64,000 nt of DNA from Sphingomonas mucosissima (lineage in GTDB: Bacteria > Pseudomonadota > Alphaproteobacteria > Sphingomonadales > Sphingomonadaceae), in assembly GCF_002197665.1 (NCBI RefSeq), contig NZ_NBBJ01000001.1:1-64000 (forward strand), written 5' to 3'. Numbering within the stretch: position 1 is the first letter of the stretch; the number at the start of each line of letters is the position of its first letter. This document shows, in pieces, positions 40,771 through 49,920 of the stretch. Both the position numbers and the translations under genes were made by a program. A model generated the notes under the pieces. It ran no database searches and had not been told where the DNA came from. It saw only the letters and a program-made list of their open reading frames with translations.

Positions 40771-41582
40771 TGGCCAGTTCTGAGAACATCATCGAGGTCC
40801 GCGGTCTCAAGAACGCGTTCGGGACGCAAGTCGTCCATGAGAACCTCGATCTTGACGTGCGTCGCGGTGAGATCCTCGGCGTGGTTGGCGGTTCCGGCAC
40901 CGGCAAGTCCGTATTGATGCGTTCGATCGTCGGTCTCCAAGGCGCGGCGGCCGGAGAGGTCAGCGTGTTTGGAGAGCCGACGCTCGGCCGCGAAGAGATA
41001 GATGCGATCGAAATCCGCAAGCGCTGGGGCGTTCTGTTTCAGGGCGGCGCGCTCTTCTCGACGCTTACGGTGGCGGAGAATGTGCAGGTTCCGCTGCGTG
41101 AGTTCTACCCCAACCTCGATCTGACCCTGTTGGACGAAATCGCGTCTTTCAAAGTGATGATGACGGGTCTTCCCGCTGATGCAGGGCCGAAATATCCGGC
41201 AGAATTGTCCGGCGGGATGAAGAAGCGGGCGGGTCTGGCCCGGGCGCTGGCGCTTGATCCGGAGCTTTTGTTCCTGGATGAGCCGACCGCCGGATTGGAC
41301 CCCATCGGTGCGGCAGCGTTCGATGAACTCACCAAGTCGCTCCAGAAGACGCTTGGCCTCACGGTTTTCCTGATCACACACGATCTCGACACCCTATATG
41401 CCATCTGTGATCGCGTTGCCGTGCTGGCGGACAAACGCGTCATCGCAGTTGGAACGATCGACGAATTGCTCGCGCTGGATCACCCATGGATTCAGGAATA
41501 TTTTCGTGGGCCACGGGGCCGCGCCGCTGTGGCAACGCGGGACGCGGCGGCAAGCGCAACGGCAAAGGCAGGAACTGACTGA
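40770..41582 (+). CDS. mlaF: Mla-type ABC transporter ATPase
   Basis: ATPase of the lipid transporter, 270 residues. Walker A is GGSGTGKSV (about residues 40-48, K47), the Q-loop region is GVLFQGGALFSTLTVAENVQVPL, the signature LSGGMKKRAGLARAL, Walker B ELLFLDEPTAGLD, and the switch His LITHDLDTLYAICD. An Ala-rich tail (RAAVATRDAAASATAKAGTD) extends past the usual end. It starts on the last base of the mlaE stop and shares its own stop with the mlaD start (TGATG), so translation of the three is coupled. Confidence 0.96.
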   Translation: MASSENIIEVRGLKNAFGTQVVHENLDLDVRRGEILGVVGGSGTGKSVLMRSIVGLQGAAAGEVSVFGEPTLGREEIDAIEIRKRWGVLFQGGALFSTLTVAENVQVPLREFYPNLDLTLLDEIASFKVMMTGLPADAGPKYPAELSGGMKKRAGLARALALDPELLFLDEPTAGLDPIGAAAFDELTKSLQKTLGLTVFLITHDLDTLYAICDRVAVLADKRVIAVGTIDELLALDHPWIQEYFRGPRGRAAVATRDAAASATAKAGTD

Positions 41583-42544
41583 TGGAAACCCGTTCCAACC
41601 ATGTACTGGTGGGCGCCGTCGTGCTGATCCTGCTGGCGGTGCTGGCGCTGTTTACCGCTTGGATTGCGCGGCTCGGTGGCACCAAGCAGAATGAGTACGA
41701 TATCTTCTTCAAACAATCGGTCGACGGGCTCGCGCGGGGATCGCAGGTCACCTATTCCGGTGTGCCATCCGGGCAGGTGAAATCGATCCAGCTGTGGCGC
41801 AATGATCCGCAGTTCGTCCGCGTCCGCATCGAGGTCAGCAACGAAACGCCGATCCTTCAGGGCACAGCGGCGACGATCCAGGGCAGCTTCACCGGCACAA
41901 GCACTGTCAGCCTTGATGGTGCGCGTAAGGGTGCGGCGCCGATCGTCTGTCCGGAAAACGATAACGGTCAACAATGTCCCTATGGTGTGCCGGTCATCCC
42001 GACGCGTACTGGCGGCCTCGGTGCGATCCTGAATTCTGCGCCACAGTTGCTGGAGCGCTTGTCCACACTGACGGAGCGCCTAACCGGGCTGCTCACGGAT
42101 CGGAACCAGGCTTCTATTGCGGGCATATTGGAGAATACCAACCGCTTGACTGATGCGCTGGCGGATCGTGGTCCGGAGATTGCCGCAACCTTGGCGCAGA
42201 CCCGCATCGCCATTCAGCAGGCGGGCGATGCGGCCCAGCAGATCGGCGAACTTGCTGCCACTTCCAACGGCGTGCTGGCGGACGATGTTCGGCCGACGAT
42301 TGTCAATCTGAACGAAACGATCCGATCGGCGAGGCAGAGCACGGAAACACTGAATAGCGCGTTCCAAGACGCTCGGCCGGGCCTGCAAACCTTCTCCAAG
42401 CAGACGGTCCCGGAGATCAACCAGTTGGTGCTTGATCTTCGGCAAATGTCCGCGGCGCTGGCGTCGGTCGCGGAGAAGGTGGATCGCCAAGGCGCTGGAT
42501 CGCTGATCGGGCAGCAGAAGCTGCCGGACTATAAGGGCAAGTGA
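41582..42544 (+). CDS. mlaD: MCE-domain substrate-binding protein (MlaD)
   Basis: Periplasmic lipid-binding ring protein of the MCE family, 320 residues, anchored by one N-terminal helix (VLVGAVVLILLAVLALFTAWIARL). The MCE domain follows: NEYDIFFKQSVDGLARGSQVTYSGVPSGQVKSIQLWRNDPQFVRVRIEVSNETPI and the strand TAATIQGSFTGTSTVSLDG. From about residue 145 on a long helical segment (LERLSTLTERLTGLLTDRNQ, ANTLAQTRIAIQQAGDAAQQ-like) is the coiled tail that may span the periplasm. It overlaps the next (lipoprotein) frame only at the GTG option 42541. Confidence 0.95.
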   Translation: METRSNHVLVGAVVLILLAVLALFTAWIARLGGTKQNEYDIFFKQSVDGLARGSQVTYSGVPSGQVKSIQLWRNDPQFVRVRIEVSNETPILQGTAATIQGSFTGTSTVSLDGARKGAAPIVCPENDNGQQCPYGVPVIPTRTGGLGAILNSAPQLLERLSTLTERLTGLLTDRNQASIAGILENTNRLTDALADRGPEIAATLAQTRIAIQQAGDAAQQIGELAATSNGVLADDVRPTIVNLNETIRSARQSTETLNSAFQDARPGLQTFSKQTVPEINQLVLDLRQMSAALASVAEKVDRQGAGSLIGQQKLPDYKGK

Positions 42545-42552
42545 GGACGGAT

Positions 42553-43134
42553 ATGAAGAAGCTCCTGATCGGTCTTGCCCTCCTGCCGCTCGCCGGATGC
42601 ATCAGCTTCGGTGCGGAGGTGCCCGAGTCTTTGCTGAGCCTCACGGCTACCGAACAGGTGCCGGTGGGCCAGGCGCAATCCTCGGCAGGCGCGCGCACGG
42701 TGACCATCCAAGTGCCCACCGTGCCGCAGTCCCTGGCGAACAACCGCGTGCCGGTGCAGGCGACTGCAACGGACGTCGCTTATGTCAAGAATGCGCAGTG
42801 GGTGGAGCCGCCCGCGCGGCAGTTTGCACGGCTGCTCTCGGACACGGTTGGCGCAAGAACTGGTCGCGTCGTTATGTCCGGCGCACAGTCGCTGGCGGAT
42901 CCGGGTGCGCGGCTAGCCGGTGAATTACGGACCTTCGGGATCGACGCTGCCTCCTCGTCCGCTGTTGTTACCTATGACGCCGCGCTAGTGCGCGATGAAG
43001 GCGCGGCGCTGGAGAAGCGCCGCTTCGAAGCGCGGGTGCCGGTGTCTGTGATCGAACCTGCGCCCGTGGGTGCTGCGCTCAACCAGGCCGCCAATCAGGT
43101 CGCTGGCGAAGTGGCGGACTGGGTAGGCCGCTAG
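42553..43134 (+). CDS. ABC-type transport auxiliary lipoprotein (DUF330/PqiC-like)
   Basis: Outer-membrane or periplasmic lipoprotein that accompanies MCE transporters, 193 residues. The signal is MKKLLIGLALLPLAGC with the lipobox LAGC, so Cys16 would be lipidated. The later blocks YVKNAQWVEPPARQFARLLSDTV, LAGELRTFGIDAASSSAVVTYDA and AALEKRRFEARVPV are typical of the auxiliary lipoprotein family. Start ATG 42553 gives a proper lipoprotein signal; a GTG at 42541 in the same frame would add four residues. It is the fourth gene of the mla-like operon. No periplasmic MlaC gene follows. Confidence 0.9.
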   Translation: MKKLLIGLALLPLAGCISFGAEVPESLLSLTATEQVPVGQAQSSAGARTVTIQVPTVPQSLANNRVPVQATATDVAYVKNAQWVEPPARQFARLLSDTVGARTGRVVMSGAQSLADPGARLAGELRTFGIDAASSSAVVTYDAALVRDEGAALEKRRFEARVPVSVIEPAPVGAALNQAANQVAGEVADWVGR

Positions 43135-43141
43135 GGTCGCG

Positions 43142-43164
43142 TGAGCGGCAAGCGGAGCCGCTCA
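43142..43164. terminator. Stem-loop after the Mla-like operon
   Basis: TGAGCGGC (43142-43149) pairs perfectly with GCCGCTCA (43157-43164) over a seven-base loop. It lies just after the lipoprotein stop between convergent genes, so a terminator role is likely, but there is no T run. Confidence 0.5.
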
Positions 43165-43266
43165 GCACCACGGCCCATTCGACCGACGTACATGCGTGTC
43201 GTTTAAACAAGCGGCAGACCGCCTCTTACCCTCCAGATACGGTGGGGAGCGGGGCGGCGCACTTGC

Positions 43267-44670
43267 TTACTCTGCCAAGGTTTTTGCTAGATCAAACAGG
43301 TAGTCGCGTCCCTCGTACAAGGAGGCGATCCGAATACGCTCATCAAGGCCGTGGGTACCGTTGAGGTCCGGCTCGAGAAACAGGCCTGGTACGCCATAGA
43401 CCGGCATGTTCAGGATGCCGAAAAAGACGCCGTCGGTCGCGCCCGTAGACATCATCGGTACCACCGGAACGCCAGGAAAATGCTTGGCGGCGAGCGTTCG
43501 GACAGGCTCCATGATCTTCGGATCGAGCGGTGGCGGAACGGCGATCGGGCGAACTGGCTTGTTGACTGTGACGGTCACCTTGGGACCAGCCAGTTCCTGC
43601 AACTTGACGAGCGTTCCCGCCACCGTCTCACCCGGAAAGATGCGACAGTTCACATTCGCCGTGGCGCGCTGTGGAAGAGCATTCTCGGCGTGGCCAGCGT
43701 TGACGAGCGTCGCGACGCATGTCGTGCGCAGCGTCGAGTGCAGCACCTTGTCACGGCTGACGATCGCATCGGCGCTTTGATCCCTGGGGTTCACCATCAG
43801 CCGTTTGATGGCCGCGGACGTCGGAGATGGCAGCGCTTTCAAACTCGCGGCGAAGAAGGCGCGGGTCGTATCTGAAAACTTGATCGGAAACTCATAGCCT
43901 TGCACCCGCTTCAGCGCGTCTGCGAGGTGATAGATTGCATTGTCAGGCGTCGGCGCGGAGCTGTGCCCGCCGGGGTTGGTGGCGGCGAAGGTAAAGTTCT
44001 GCGCGGCTTTCTCGCCGACCTGGATGGCGAGCGTCTGGCGCTTTCCGCGCTGGTCGAGACGCCCGCCCCCGCCTTCGTTCAGCACGAAGTCGGCTCGCAC
44101 CAGCTCGGGACGGTTCTTGGCCAGCCATTCCGCGCCGTTGAAGGCGTAAGTCGTTTCCTCGCCGCAGGTGAGCGCCAGCTTGACGGTGCGTTTCGGACGA
44201 AAGCTCTCCTGCCGGAAGCGGATCATGGCATCGGCCCAGATTGCTGACATCGCTTTGTCGTCAACGGCGCCGCGCGCGTAATAGAAGCCGCCTTCTTCCA
44301 CGAGCTTGAACGGGTCGCGTTGCCAATCGTCACGCTTAGCGGCGACCACGTCGAGGTGGCCGAGCAAAAGCATCGCGCCAAGACTCGGATCGGATCCGGG
44401 AAGGATGGCGACTACTCCGCCGTCCTCGGGATGCTCGGGCGTGGAGAAGAGGACAAGGTTGTCATCGGAATAGCCGGCGGTCTTCATCCGCGTGGCGATC
44501 TGCTGCGCGGCACGGGTGCAGCTTCCCTCGCGCACCACCGTGTTGGTTTCGACCAGTTCCTTGTACAGATCGAAGAAGGGCTTTTCGTCCGAGCGGTTCT
44601 GCGCTGTTGCCGTTGGCGCCAGGCTCAATCCTGCCAATGCCAATGCTATAGCCCGCACGTTGACCGGCAT
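43267..44670 (-). CDS. Exported M20 family metallopeptidase
   Basis: Zinc carboxypeptidase/aminoacylase-like enzyme of 467 residues, with a signal peptide (MPVNVRAIALALAGLSLAPTATAQ), so periplasmic. Metal residues lie in MLLLGHLDVVAAKRDDW (H), RGAVDDKAMSAIWA (bridging D), and the catalytic and metal Glu pair in TCGEETTYAFNGAEWLA; a late metal His is in NGTHGLDERIRI. The dimer (lid) domain follows from about residue 210. The true peptide or amide substrate is unknown. It converges with the Mla-like operon and is followed upstream by haem genes on the same strand. Confidence 0.92.
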   Translation of the reverse strand: MPVNVRAIALALAGLSLAPTATAQNRSDEKPFFDLYKELVETNTVVREGSCTRAAQQIATRMKTAGYSDDNLVLFSTPEHPEDGGVVAILPGSDPSLGAMLLLGHLDVVAAKRDDWQRDPFKLVEEGGFYYARGAVDDKAMSAIWADAMIRFRQESFRPKRTVKLALTCGEETTYAFNGAEWLAKNRPELVRADFVLNEGGGGRLDQRGKRQTLAIQVGEKAAQNFTFAATNPGGHSSAPTPDNAIYHLADALKRVQGYEFPIKFSDTTRAFFAASLKALPSPTSAAIKRLMVNPRDQSADAIVSRDKVLHSTLRTTCVATLVNAGHAENALPQRATANVNCRIFPGETVAGTLVKLQELAGPKVTVTVNKPVRPIAVPPPLDPKIMEPVRTLAAKHFPGVPVVPMMSTGATDGVFFGILNMPVYGVPGLFLEPDLNGTHGLDERIRIASLYEGRDYLFDLAKTLAE

Positions 44671-44776
44671 TCGGCTCTCCCTTTTCGTTTAGGTGCCGAT
44701 GCTTGCAGGGAAAAGGCGCAGACGCAACGCTGCAAAGGGCGGGAACACAGTCGCTGCGGGAATACACGCCTGACGA

Positions 44777-45682
44777 TCAGCGAGCGGGGTTTTCCTGCTC
44801 CGGCGCTGATGCAACGTCCGGCGTTTCCAAGTGTGTTGACAGCGCTGTCTGTGCCGCGCCAGAAATGGTGCCGACGATGGCTGCCGTTTCCAAGGCGTCA
44901 AGCGCGCGGGTCGCCGCAACGTAGCGGCGCGCGGCATTTGTCCAATTCACCGCCTGCGCGCCGCCCGGAAGTCGCGCGACCTCTTCCAATGCAGCGTCCA
45001 CCCGGCCGACATCTATCAAGCGACGTGCCCGCATCAGCCGCTCCGACGGGATCGCCGACGGCAGGTTTGCGTCGCGCAGCACGATCAGGTGGCGCAACTC
45101 GTCGAGCAGGCCATCAAACCAGTGCCGTGTCCCGGGATTGAGCAGCAACGGGGCGTTCGCATCCAGCGCTTCACGAAGCCCTTCCAGCGTCACGGGATCC
45201 TGACCCACCTGGACAATGGTATCGACAGCTTGCGGCTGGGTGCTGCCGAAACGCTGATGAAGCTGCTCTTCGAGGTAGCCGAGCGGCCTGCCGCGCTCAA
45301 TGGCGCGTCGTGCGGCAAATGCCACGAGAATCGCTTCGGCGCGGGCCGCGCGATCGGCCGAGGCTGACACGTCGAGTTTCATGCCGGCTGCGCGTCCTTC
45401 GAGCGCCGCCAGTTGAGCAGCAAGCGCGCTTTCGCGCGTGGCGAGCGTCACGGCATCGACCGGCCCGAGCATCGCTGCGCCAGACTGCGCAGGAGGCGCT
45501 TCACGCGGGGTCGCCGTCGGTGAGGCAACAGGCCCGGCTGGCTGCTGCCACCAGCCCGGCCCCTCCTGCACCGAAAACCACATCAACCCGAAGCCGACAA
45601 CAAGAGCCAGCACCACGAACACGGTGATCAGGCCAACTCGCGACCGGCGCGGAGCGGGATCGAGCGGCACAGCTTCGTCCAT
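44777..45682 (-). CDS. HemX/mitofilin-like membrane protein
   Basis: A 301-residue protein with a short cytoplasmic start, one helix (VGLITVFVVLALVVGFGLMWF), a Pro/Ala-rich linker, then a long helical periplasmic part (ALAAQLAALEGRAAGMKLDVSASADRAARAEAILVAFAARRAIERGRPLGYLEEQLHQRFG). This is the layout of alphaproteobacterial HemX/mitofilin-type proteins, which sit after hemD. The catalytic role is not known; it may scaffold membrane-associated haem biosynthesis. It starts 24 bases after the hemD stop on the same strand, so it is in the hemC-hemD operon. Confidence 0.8.
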   Translation of the reverse strand: MDEAVPLDPAPRRSRVGLITVFVVLALVVGFGLMWFSVQEGPGWWQQPAGPVASPTATPREAPPAQSGAAMLGPVDAVTLATRESALAAQLAALEGRAAGMKLDVSASADRAARAEAILVAFAARRAIERGRPLGYLEEQLHQRFGSTQPQAVDTIVQVGQDPVTLEGLREALDANAPLLLNPGTRHWFDGLLDELRHLIVLRDANLPSAIPSERLMRARRLIDVGRVDAALEEVARLPGGAQAVNWTNAARRYVAATRALDALETAAIVGTISGAAQTALSTHLETPDVASAPEQENPAR

Positions 45683-45706
45683 GAGCGCCTTATCCCCGGC
45701 GGATGG

Positions 45707-46375
45707 TTACGGGTCAATCGCGAGTGTGCAGGCGATCTCCACAAGCGCAGCGTCATTCGGCTTTGGCGCAACCATGATGCGGTTCCAACCGGTGCCTGCC
45801 GCAGCCGCCACGGCTTCACTGATCGCAGCCAGCCGTATGGTTTCTACAGGAACAGCATCCCGTTCCAGCAATTCACGGAATACCGACGCCGCACGCGACG
45901 AGTGAACCAGCGCAACAGTGTCCACCGCGGCTTTCAGCGCACTTAGCGGCGGGATCAGTGGATTGCTGGCATAGACTGGCAGGTCGGTCACCCCCTCCAG
46001 TACCGTCCGGTCGCGCGCCGCTAGCCGCAGAATGCGGCGCCAGCCCTTCTGATGAGCAAGGGCGAGCGCTTGTGCGCCGTTGCCCTTGCCGACGGCTGCC
46101 ACAACGAACCCAGCCTCGCGTGCCGCGGCCGCGGTGCCATTGCCAACCGCCACAACAGGGAGGGCCCGTAATGCGGACAGTCCAGCTCCGGCGTGGCGCA
46201 CGGCATTGGCGCTCGTCAGCAGCAAGGCATCATAGCGGTCGCTCGGGGGCGTCCAGTCGATTGCCGTTGTTTCAAAAAGTGGCATTTGCAGGGTGGGCAG
46301 TCCCGCCGCTGCCAGCCGCTCAGCGGTGGTACGACCGCCCGGCTCTGGACGGAGGACCAATGCGGTACGCGTCAC
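45707..46375 (-). CDS. hemD: Uroporphyrinogen-III synthase
   Basis: Closes hydroxymethylbilane to uroporphyrinogen III in the haem pathway. 222 residues, rather short but within range. The sequence is poorly conserved in this family; recognisable pieces are VLRPEPGGRTTAERLAAAGLPTLQMPLFE, DALLLTSANAVRHAG (first domain), VYASNPLIPPLSAL and VALVHSSRAASVFRELL (second domain), then LAAISEAVAAAAGTG. Its place directly after hemC with a four-base ATGA overlap supports the call strongly. Confidence 0.92.
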   Translation of the reverse strand: MTRTALVLRPEPGGRTTAERLAAAGLPTLQMPLFETTAIDWTPPSDRYDALLLTSANAVRHAGAGLSALRALPVVAVGNGTAAAAREAGFVVAAVGKGNGAQALALAHQKGWRRILRLAARDRTVLEGVTDLPVYASNPLIPPLSALKAAVDTVALVHSSRAASVFRELLERDAVPVETIRLAAISEAVAAAAGTGWNRIMVAPKPNDAALVEIACTLAIDP

Positions 46376-47277
46376 CCGCCGAACAGTCGCCGGATGGTTG
46401 GAGGTGCGCGCTCCAGCAGATCAGCGGCGAGCGCGGCCGCGAGCGGATCGCCAGCAGGTCCGCTCATGCTGCCGGTGACATGTGCGGTTCCATCTTCGTC
46501 CAGCAACTCGGCGGTCAGGGTGATTTCACCGTCTTGCCAAGCTGCAAGCGCCGCCACAGGCGAATGGCACGTAGCGCCAAGGGCGGCGAGCAATGCGCGC
46601 TCGGTGAGCACGCAGCGGTGCGTTTCTGCGCAGTCGATCACTTTGATCAAATCGCGTGCTGGCCCTTCCCGCAAGGTCTCGACGCCGACGGCCCCCTGGG
46701 CAGGGGCGGGAAGCGTCATATCGACGGAAAGCGGGATGCCGGTGTCGTGCCGCTCCAATCGCTCGAGGCCAGCGGCGGCCAGCAAGGTCGCGTCTACGTC
46801 GCCAACCGCCAGCTTGCCCAATCGCGAGTCGACGTTGCCACGAAGCAAGACAATGCGCAGGTCAGGCCTCCGCCGCAGCAACTGAGCGCGGCGGCGCGGC
46901 GAGCTTGTGCCTACCACCGCGCCTTGCGGAAGCGCCTCGATCGACTCAGCACCGATCAGGCGATCACGCACGTCGGCGCGTGGCAGCACCGCCGCGATTG
47001 CAATGTCGGCGGGCCGGATCGTTTCCACGTCCTTCATTGAGTGGACGCAGGCATCGACCTCGCCCGCAAGTAGTGCGCGATCCAGCTCTTTGGTCCAAAG
47101 TGCTTTACCGCCGATTTCCGCCAGCGCGCGATCCTGAACCCGGTCGCCCGTGGTGCGAACCACGACAATCTCGACATCATCCCAGCCGTGGGCCGCCATC
47201 AGCGCATCGCGTACCATTCCCGCCTGCGTCAGAGCGAGCGGCGAGCCGCGCGTACCAAGCCTGAAGGTCTTTGCCAT
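46372..47277 (-). CDS. hemC: Hydroxymethylbilane synthase (porphobilinogen deaminase)
   Basis: Joins four porphobilinogen units into hydroxymethylbilane, 301 residues. It begins TFRLGTRGSPLALTQAGMVRDAL, then VRTTGDRVQDRALAEIGGKALWTKELDRALLAGEVDACVHSMKDVET, with conserved substrate-binding Arg and Asp. The cofactor-attachment Cys of the third domain is in ALGATCHSPVAAL. The middle block GTSSPRRRAQLLRRRPDLRIVLLRGNVDSRLGKL is diagnostic. It is the first gene of the minus-strand haem operon and is divergent from tsaD, with about 90 bases between. Confidence 0.96.
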   Translation of the reverse strand: MAKTFRLGTRGSPLALTQAGMVRDALMAAHGWDDVEIVVVRTTGDRVQDRALAEIGGKALWTKELDRALLAGEVDACVHSMKDVETIRPADIAIAAVLPRADVRDRLIGAESIEALPQGAVVGTSSPRRRAQLLRRRPDLRIVLLRGNVDSRLGKLAVGDVDATLLAAAGLERLERHDTGIPLSVDMTLPAPAQGAVGVETLREGPARDLIKVIDCAETHRCVLTERALLAALGATCHSPVAALAAWQDGEITLTAELLDEDGTAHVTGSMSGPAGDPLAAALAADLLERAPPTIRRLFGG

Positions 47278-47369
47278 CGGTTTAATCGTACTCAGCCGTT
47301 CGGGAGATGAGTGCTATCGGGCCTGTGGCGCCCTTCGACAAGCTCCGGCGGAATGGATAAGGAAAGGAG

Positions 47370-48395
47370 ATGCTCATCCTTGGCCTGGAATCCTCCTGCG
47401 ACGAAACGGCTGCCGCGGTCGTCACCGGCGATCGACAGATATTGGCGCATCGCCTCGCGGGGCAGGAAAGTGAACACCGCCCTTATGGCGGCGTTGTGCC
47501 GGAAATCGCCGCGCGCGCGCATGTCGAGGCGCTGGAGCCGCTGGTGCGAGCTGCGCTGGATGACGCGGGCATGAAGCTCGCAGATGTGGACGCAATAGCC
47601 GCCACTGCCGGCCCGGGGCTGATCGGCGGGGTGATGGTCGGGCTGGTTACCGGAAAGGCGCTCGCCCACGCCGCTGGCAAGCCACTGATCGCCGTGAACC
47701 ATCTGGAAGGGCACGCGCTCAGCCCGCGTCTCGCCGATCCGGATCTGGCGTTCCCTTATCTTCTACTTCTTGTCTCGGGCGGGCATTGCCAGTTGCTGTT
47801 GGTTGAGGGCGTCGGTCAATACCGTCGCCTGGCAACAACGATAGACGATGCCGCAGGCGAGGCGTTTGACAAGACAGCGAAGCTACTGGGGCTTGGCTTC
47901 CCCGGCGGTCCAGCGGTGGAGCGCGCTGCGCAGGGAGGTAATCCGCTGGCAGTCCCGCTGCCGCGGCCGTTGCTGCGCTCGCCGGAGCCGCACTTTTCCT
48001 TCGCGGGGTTGAAGGCGGCCGTTGCGCGCGTGATCGGCGACTATTCGGCAGAAGACATCGCCGCTTCCTTCCAGGCCGCCGTGATCGACTGTCTGGTTGA
48101 TCGAACGCGAAGGGCAATGAACCGGGCCGATGGAGCGACGGCGCTCGTGGTGGCCGGCGGCGTCGCTGCGAATAGCGCGGTACGCGAGGCCCTTTCAGCG
48201 CTGGCAACTGAGAACGGGCTGCGCTTCGTCGCCCCGCCGCTGTGGCTTTGCACGGATAACGCCGCCATGATCGCCTGGGCCGGCGCGGAGCGTCTAGCCG
48301 CAGGCCTTACCGATCCGCTCGATACGCCGGCGCGTGCGCGGTGGCCGCTGGATCCCACTGCAGAGGCGGTGCGTGGGGCAGGGGTGAAGGCGTGA
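47370..48395 (+). CDS. tsaD: tRNA N6-adenosine threonylcarbamoyltransferase TsaD
   Basis: Catalytic subunit that puts t6A on adenosine 37 of ANN-decoding tRNAs. 341 residues, starting [20 protein letters not shown]. The metal His pair is in [15 protein letters not shown]-binding regions are [52 protein letters not shown] and [15 protein letters not shown]-terminal [19 protein letters not shown] is also typical. Ribosome site AAGGAAAGGAG immediately before the ATG. The stop is overlapped by gpsA (GTGA), coupling translation. Confidence 0.96.
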   Translation: MLILGLESSCDETAAAVVTGDRQILAHRLAGQESEHRPYGGVVPEIAARAHVEALEPLVRAALDDAGMKLADVDAIAATAGPGLIGGVMVGLVTGKALAHAAGKPLIAVNHLEGHALSPRLADPDLAFPYLLLLVSGGHCQLLLVEGVGQYRRLATTIDDAAGEAFDKTAKLLGLGFPGGPAVERAAQGGNPLAVPLPRPLLRSPEPHFSFAGLKAAVARVIGDYSAEDIAASFQAAVIDCLVDRTRRAMNRADGATALVVAGGVAANSAVREALSALATENGLRFVAPPLWLCTDNAAMIAWAGAERLAAGLTDPLDTPARARWPLDPTAEAVRGAGVKA

Positions 48396-49363
48396 AGATC
48401 GGAGTCATCGGCGGCGGCGCCTGGGGCACCGCTTTGGCGCAGGTTGCCGCGCGGGGCGGGGACGTACTGCTGTGGGCACGTGAGCCGGACGTGGTGGAAA
48501 GCATCAACGGTCGGCACGAGAACCTCACCTTTTTGCCGGGGGTGCCGCTCTCACCGGACATTCGCGCTACCGGACTTCTCGCAGACCTTGCCGGGCGTGA
48601 CGCGCTGCTCGTAGTGGCTCCGGCGCAGCATGTCGGCGCGGTGCTGGAGGCAACGCCGGTCGGTCGGACGCCGCTCGTCCTCTGCGCTAAGGGCATTGAG
48701 GCGGGAACGCGGCGCCTCGTCGGCGAAGTCGCACAGGCTGCACATGCCGAGGCGCCGATTGCTGTCCTGTCTGGCCCGACCTTTGCGCATGAGGTTGCCG
48801 CCGGGCTGCCTACCGCGGTGACGCTCGCCTGTGCCGACGATGCGCTGCAAGCGCGGCTCGCGGGACGCTTGGCGAGCCCCAGCTTCCGACCGTACGCATC
48901 CGCCGATGTGATCGGCGCGGAGATCGGCGGCGCCGTCAAGAACGTGCTGGCTATCGCGTGCGGGGTCGTTGAAGGCGCAGGCCTTGGCCAAAACGCCCGC
49001 GCTGCGTTGATCGCGCGCGGCTTTGCGGAAATGACTCGGTTCGGCATGGCGCGTGGCGCCCGGCCGGAGACGCTGGCGGGGCTGTCCGGGCTTGGCGACC
49101 TCGTCCTCACCTGCTCATCGACCAGCAGTCGCAACTTCTCGCTGGGCCTTGGGCTGGGCCGGGGAGCACGGGCGATTGATCTGCTGGCTGACCGGCGGAC
49201 CGTCGCGGAGGGCGCATTCACCGCCCCGGTCCTGGCCGAGGCGGCCGCGGAAGCCGGCGTCGACATGCCGATTACCGCCGCGGTGTGCCGTTTGCTCGAT
49301 GGGGTGCCTGCGCGAGCGGTGATCGACGATCTCCTGGCTCGTCCTCTGCGTGACGAGGGATGA
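48392..49363 (+). CDS. gpsA: Glycerol-3-phosphate dehydrogenase (NAD(P)+)
   Basis: Makes sn-glycerol 3-phosphate from dihydroxyacetone phosphate for phospholipid synthesis. 323 residues. The dinucleotide motif [16 protein letters not shown] (start) is intact; further parts are [34 protein letters not shown] and the catalytic Lys block [18 protein letters not shown], then [23 protein letters not shown]. The start is GTG at 48392, fixed by the Rossmann N-terminus and by a GTGA overlap with the tsaD stop. The next gene overlaps it by four bases (ATGA). Confidence 0.96.
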   Translation: MKIGVIGGGAWGTALAQVAARGGDVLLWAREPDVVESINGRHENLTFLPGVPLSPDIRATGLLADLAGRDALLVVAPAQHVGAVLEATPVGRTPLVLCAKGIEAGTRRLVGEVAQAAHAEAPIAVLSGPTFAHEVAAGLPTAVTLACADDALQARLAGRLASPSFRPYASADVIGAEIGGAVKNVLAIACGVVEGAGLGQNARAALIARGFAEMTRFGMARGARPETLAGLSGLGDLVLTCSSTSSRNFSLGLGLGRGARAIDLLADRRTVAEGAFTAPVLAEAAAEAGVDMPITAAVCRLLDGVPARAVIDDLLARPLRDEG

Positions 49364-49887
49364 TTCGTTGGGCTGCGTTGCCGCGCGCGATCAACGCGGG
49401 CAAGCCGCTGATCATGGCCGAGCTACGGGCACTTTGTGAACGATCGGGCATGGGGGACGTGTCGGCAATCTTGTCATCCGGGAACGTTGTCTTCACGTGT
49501 GACGCCGACGCGCAAACGATCGAGGCGCGGTTAAAGGATGCAGCGAAAATCGATCTGGAGCTCGATACGACATGGTTCGTGCGTAGCCATGCCGAACTGG
49601 CACAGATCGTCGCGGCTGCGCCGTTCCCTGATGCGATCGCCGCGCGGCCCAATCATGTGCAGGTGCTGTTTCACGGTCAGGTGCTCGACCTCGATCGCTT
49701 GAGGGAACTCGCCGAGCGTCATGACGGTCCCGAACAGATGCACCCGGTCGGCCGTGAGTTGTACGTTGATTATCCTGCGGGAATTGGTCGATCAAAGCTC
49801 CCGCAGTTGTTTAACAAGGCAAAGATGCCGCTTTCTACCGCGCGAAACTGGAACACGCTTCTGAAGCTGGTGGACGCGACCCGCTAA
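49360..49887 (+). CDS. DUF1697 family protein
   Basis: A 175-residue protein of the DUF1697 family. It opens [50 protein letters not shown], matching the family pattern ('...R.iNVGG.n.i.M..Lr..l...Gf..v.tyiqSGNvvf') although the usual GG is changed. The later GIGRSKLPQLFNKAKMPLSTARNWNTLLKLVD is also diagnostic (TaRNwnTv). The function is not known. It overlaps gpsA by four bases and closes the tsaD-gpsA unit. Confidence 0.88.
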   Translation: MIRWAALPRAINAGKPLIMAELRALCERSGMGDVSAILSSGNVVFTCDADAQTIEARLKDAAKIDLELDTTWFVRSHAELAQIVAAAPFPDAIAARPNHVQVLFHGQVLDLDRLRELAERHDGPEQMHPVGRELYVDYPAGIGRSKLPQLFNKAKMPLSTARNWNTLLKLVDATR

Positions 49888-49920
49888 ACCAACGCTGCTG
49901 ATGCGCCGCGCAGCCGGTGG

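Noticed and set aside
47325..47356. Possible REP element before tsaD (CCCTTCGACAAGCTC motif)
   Set aside because: One arm resembles known sphingomonad repeats but no mating arm or hairpin could be paired.
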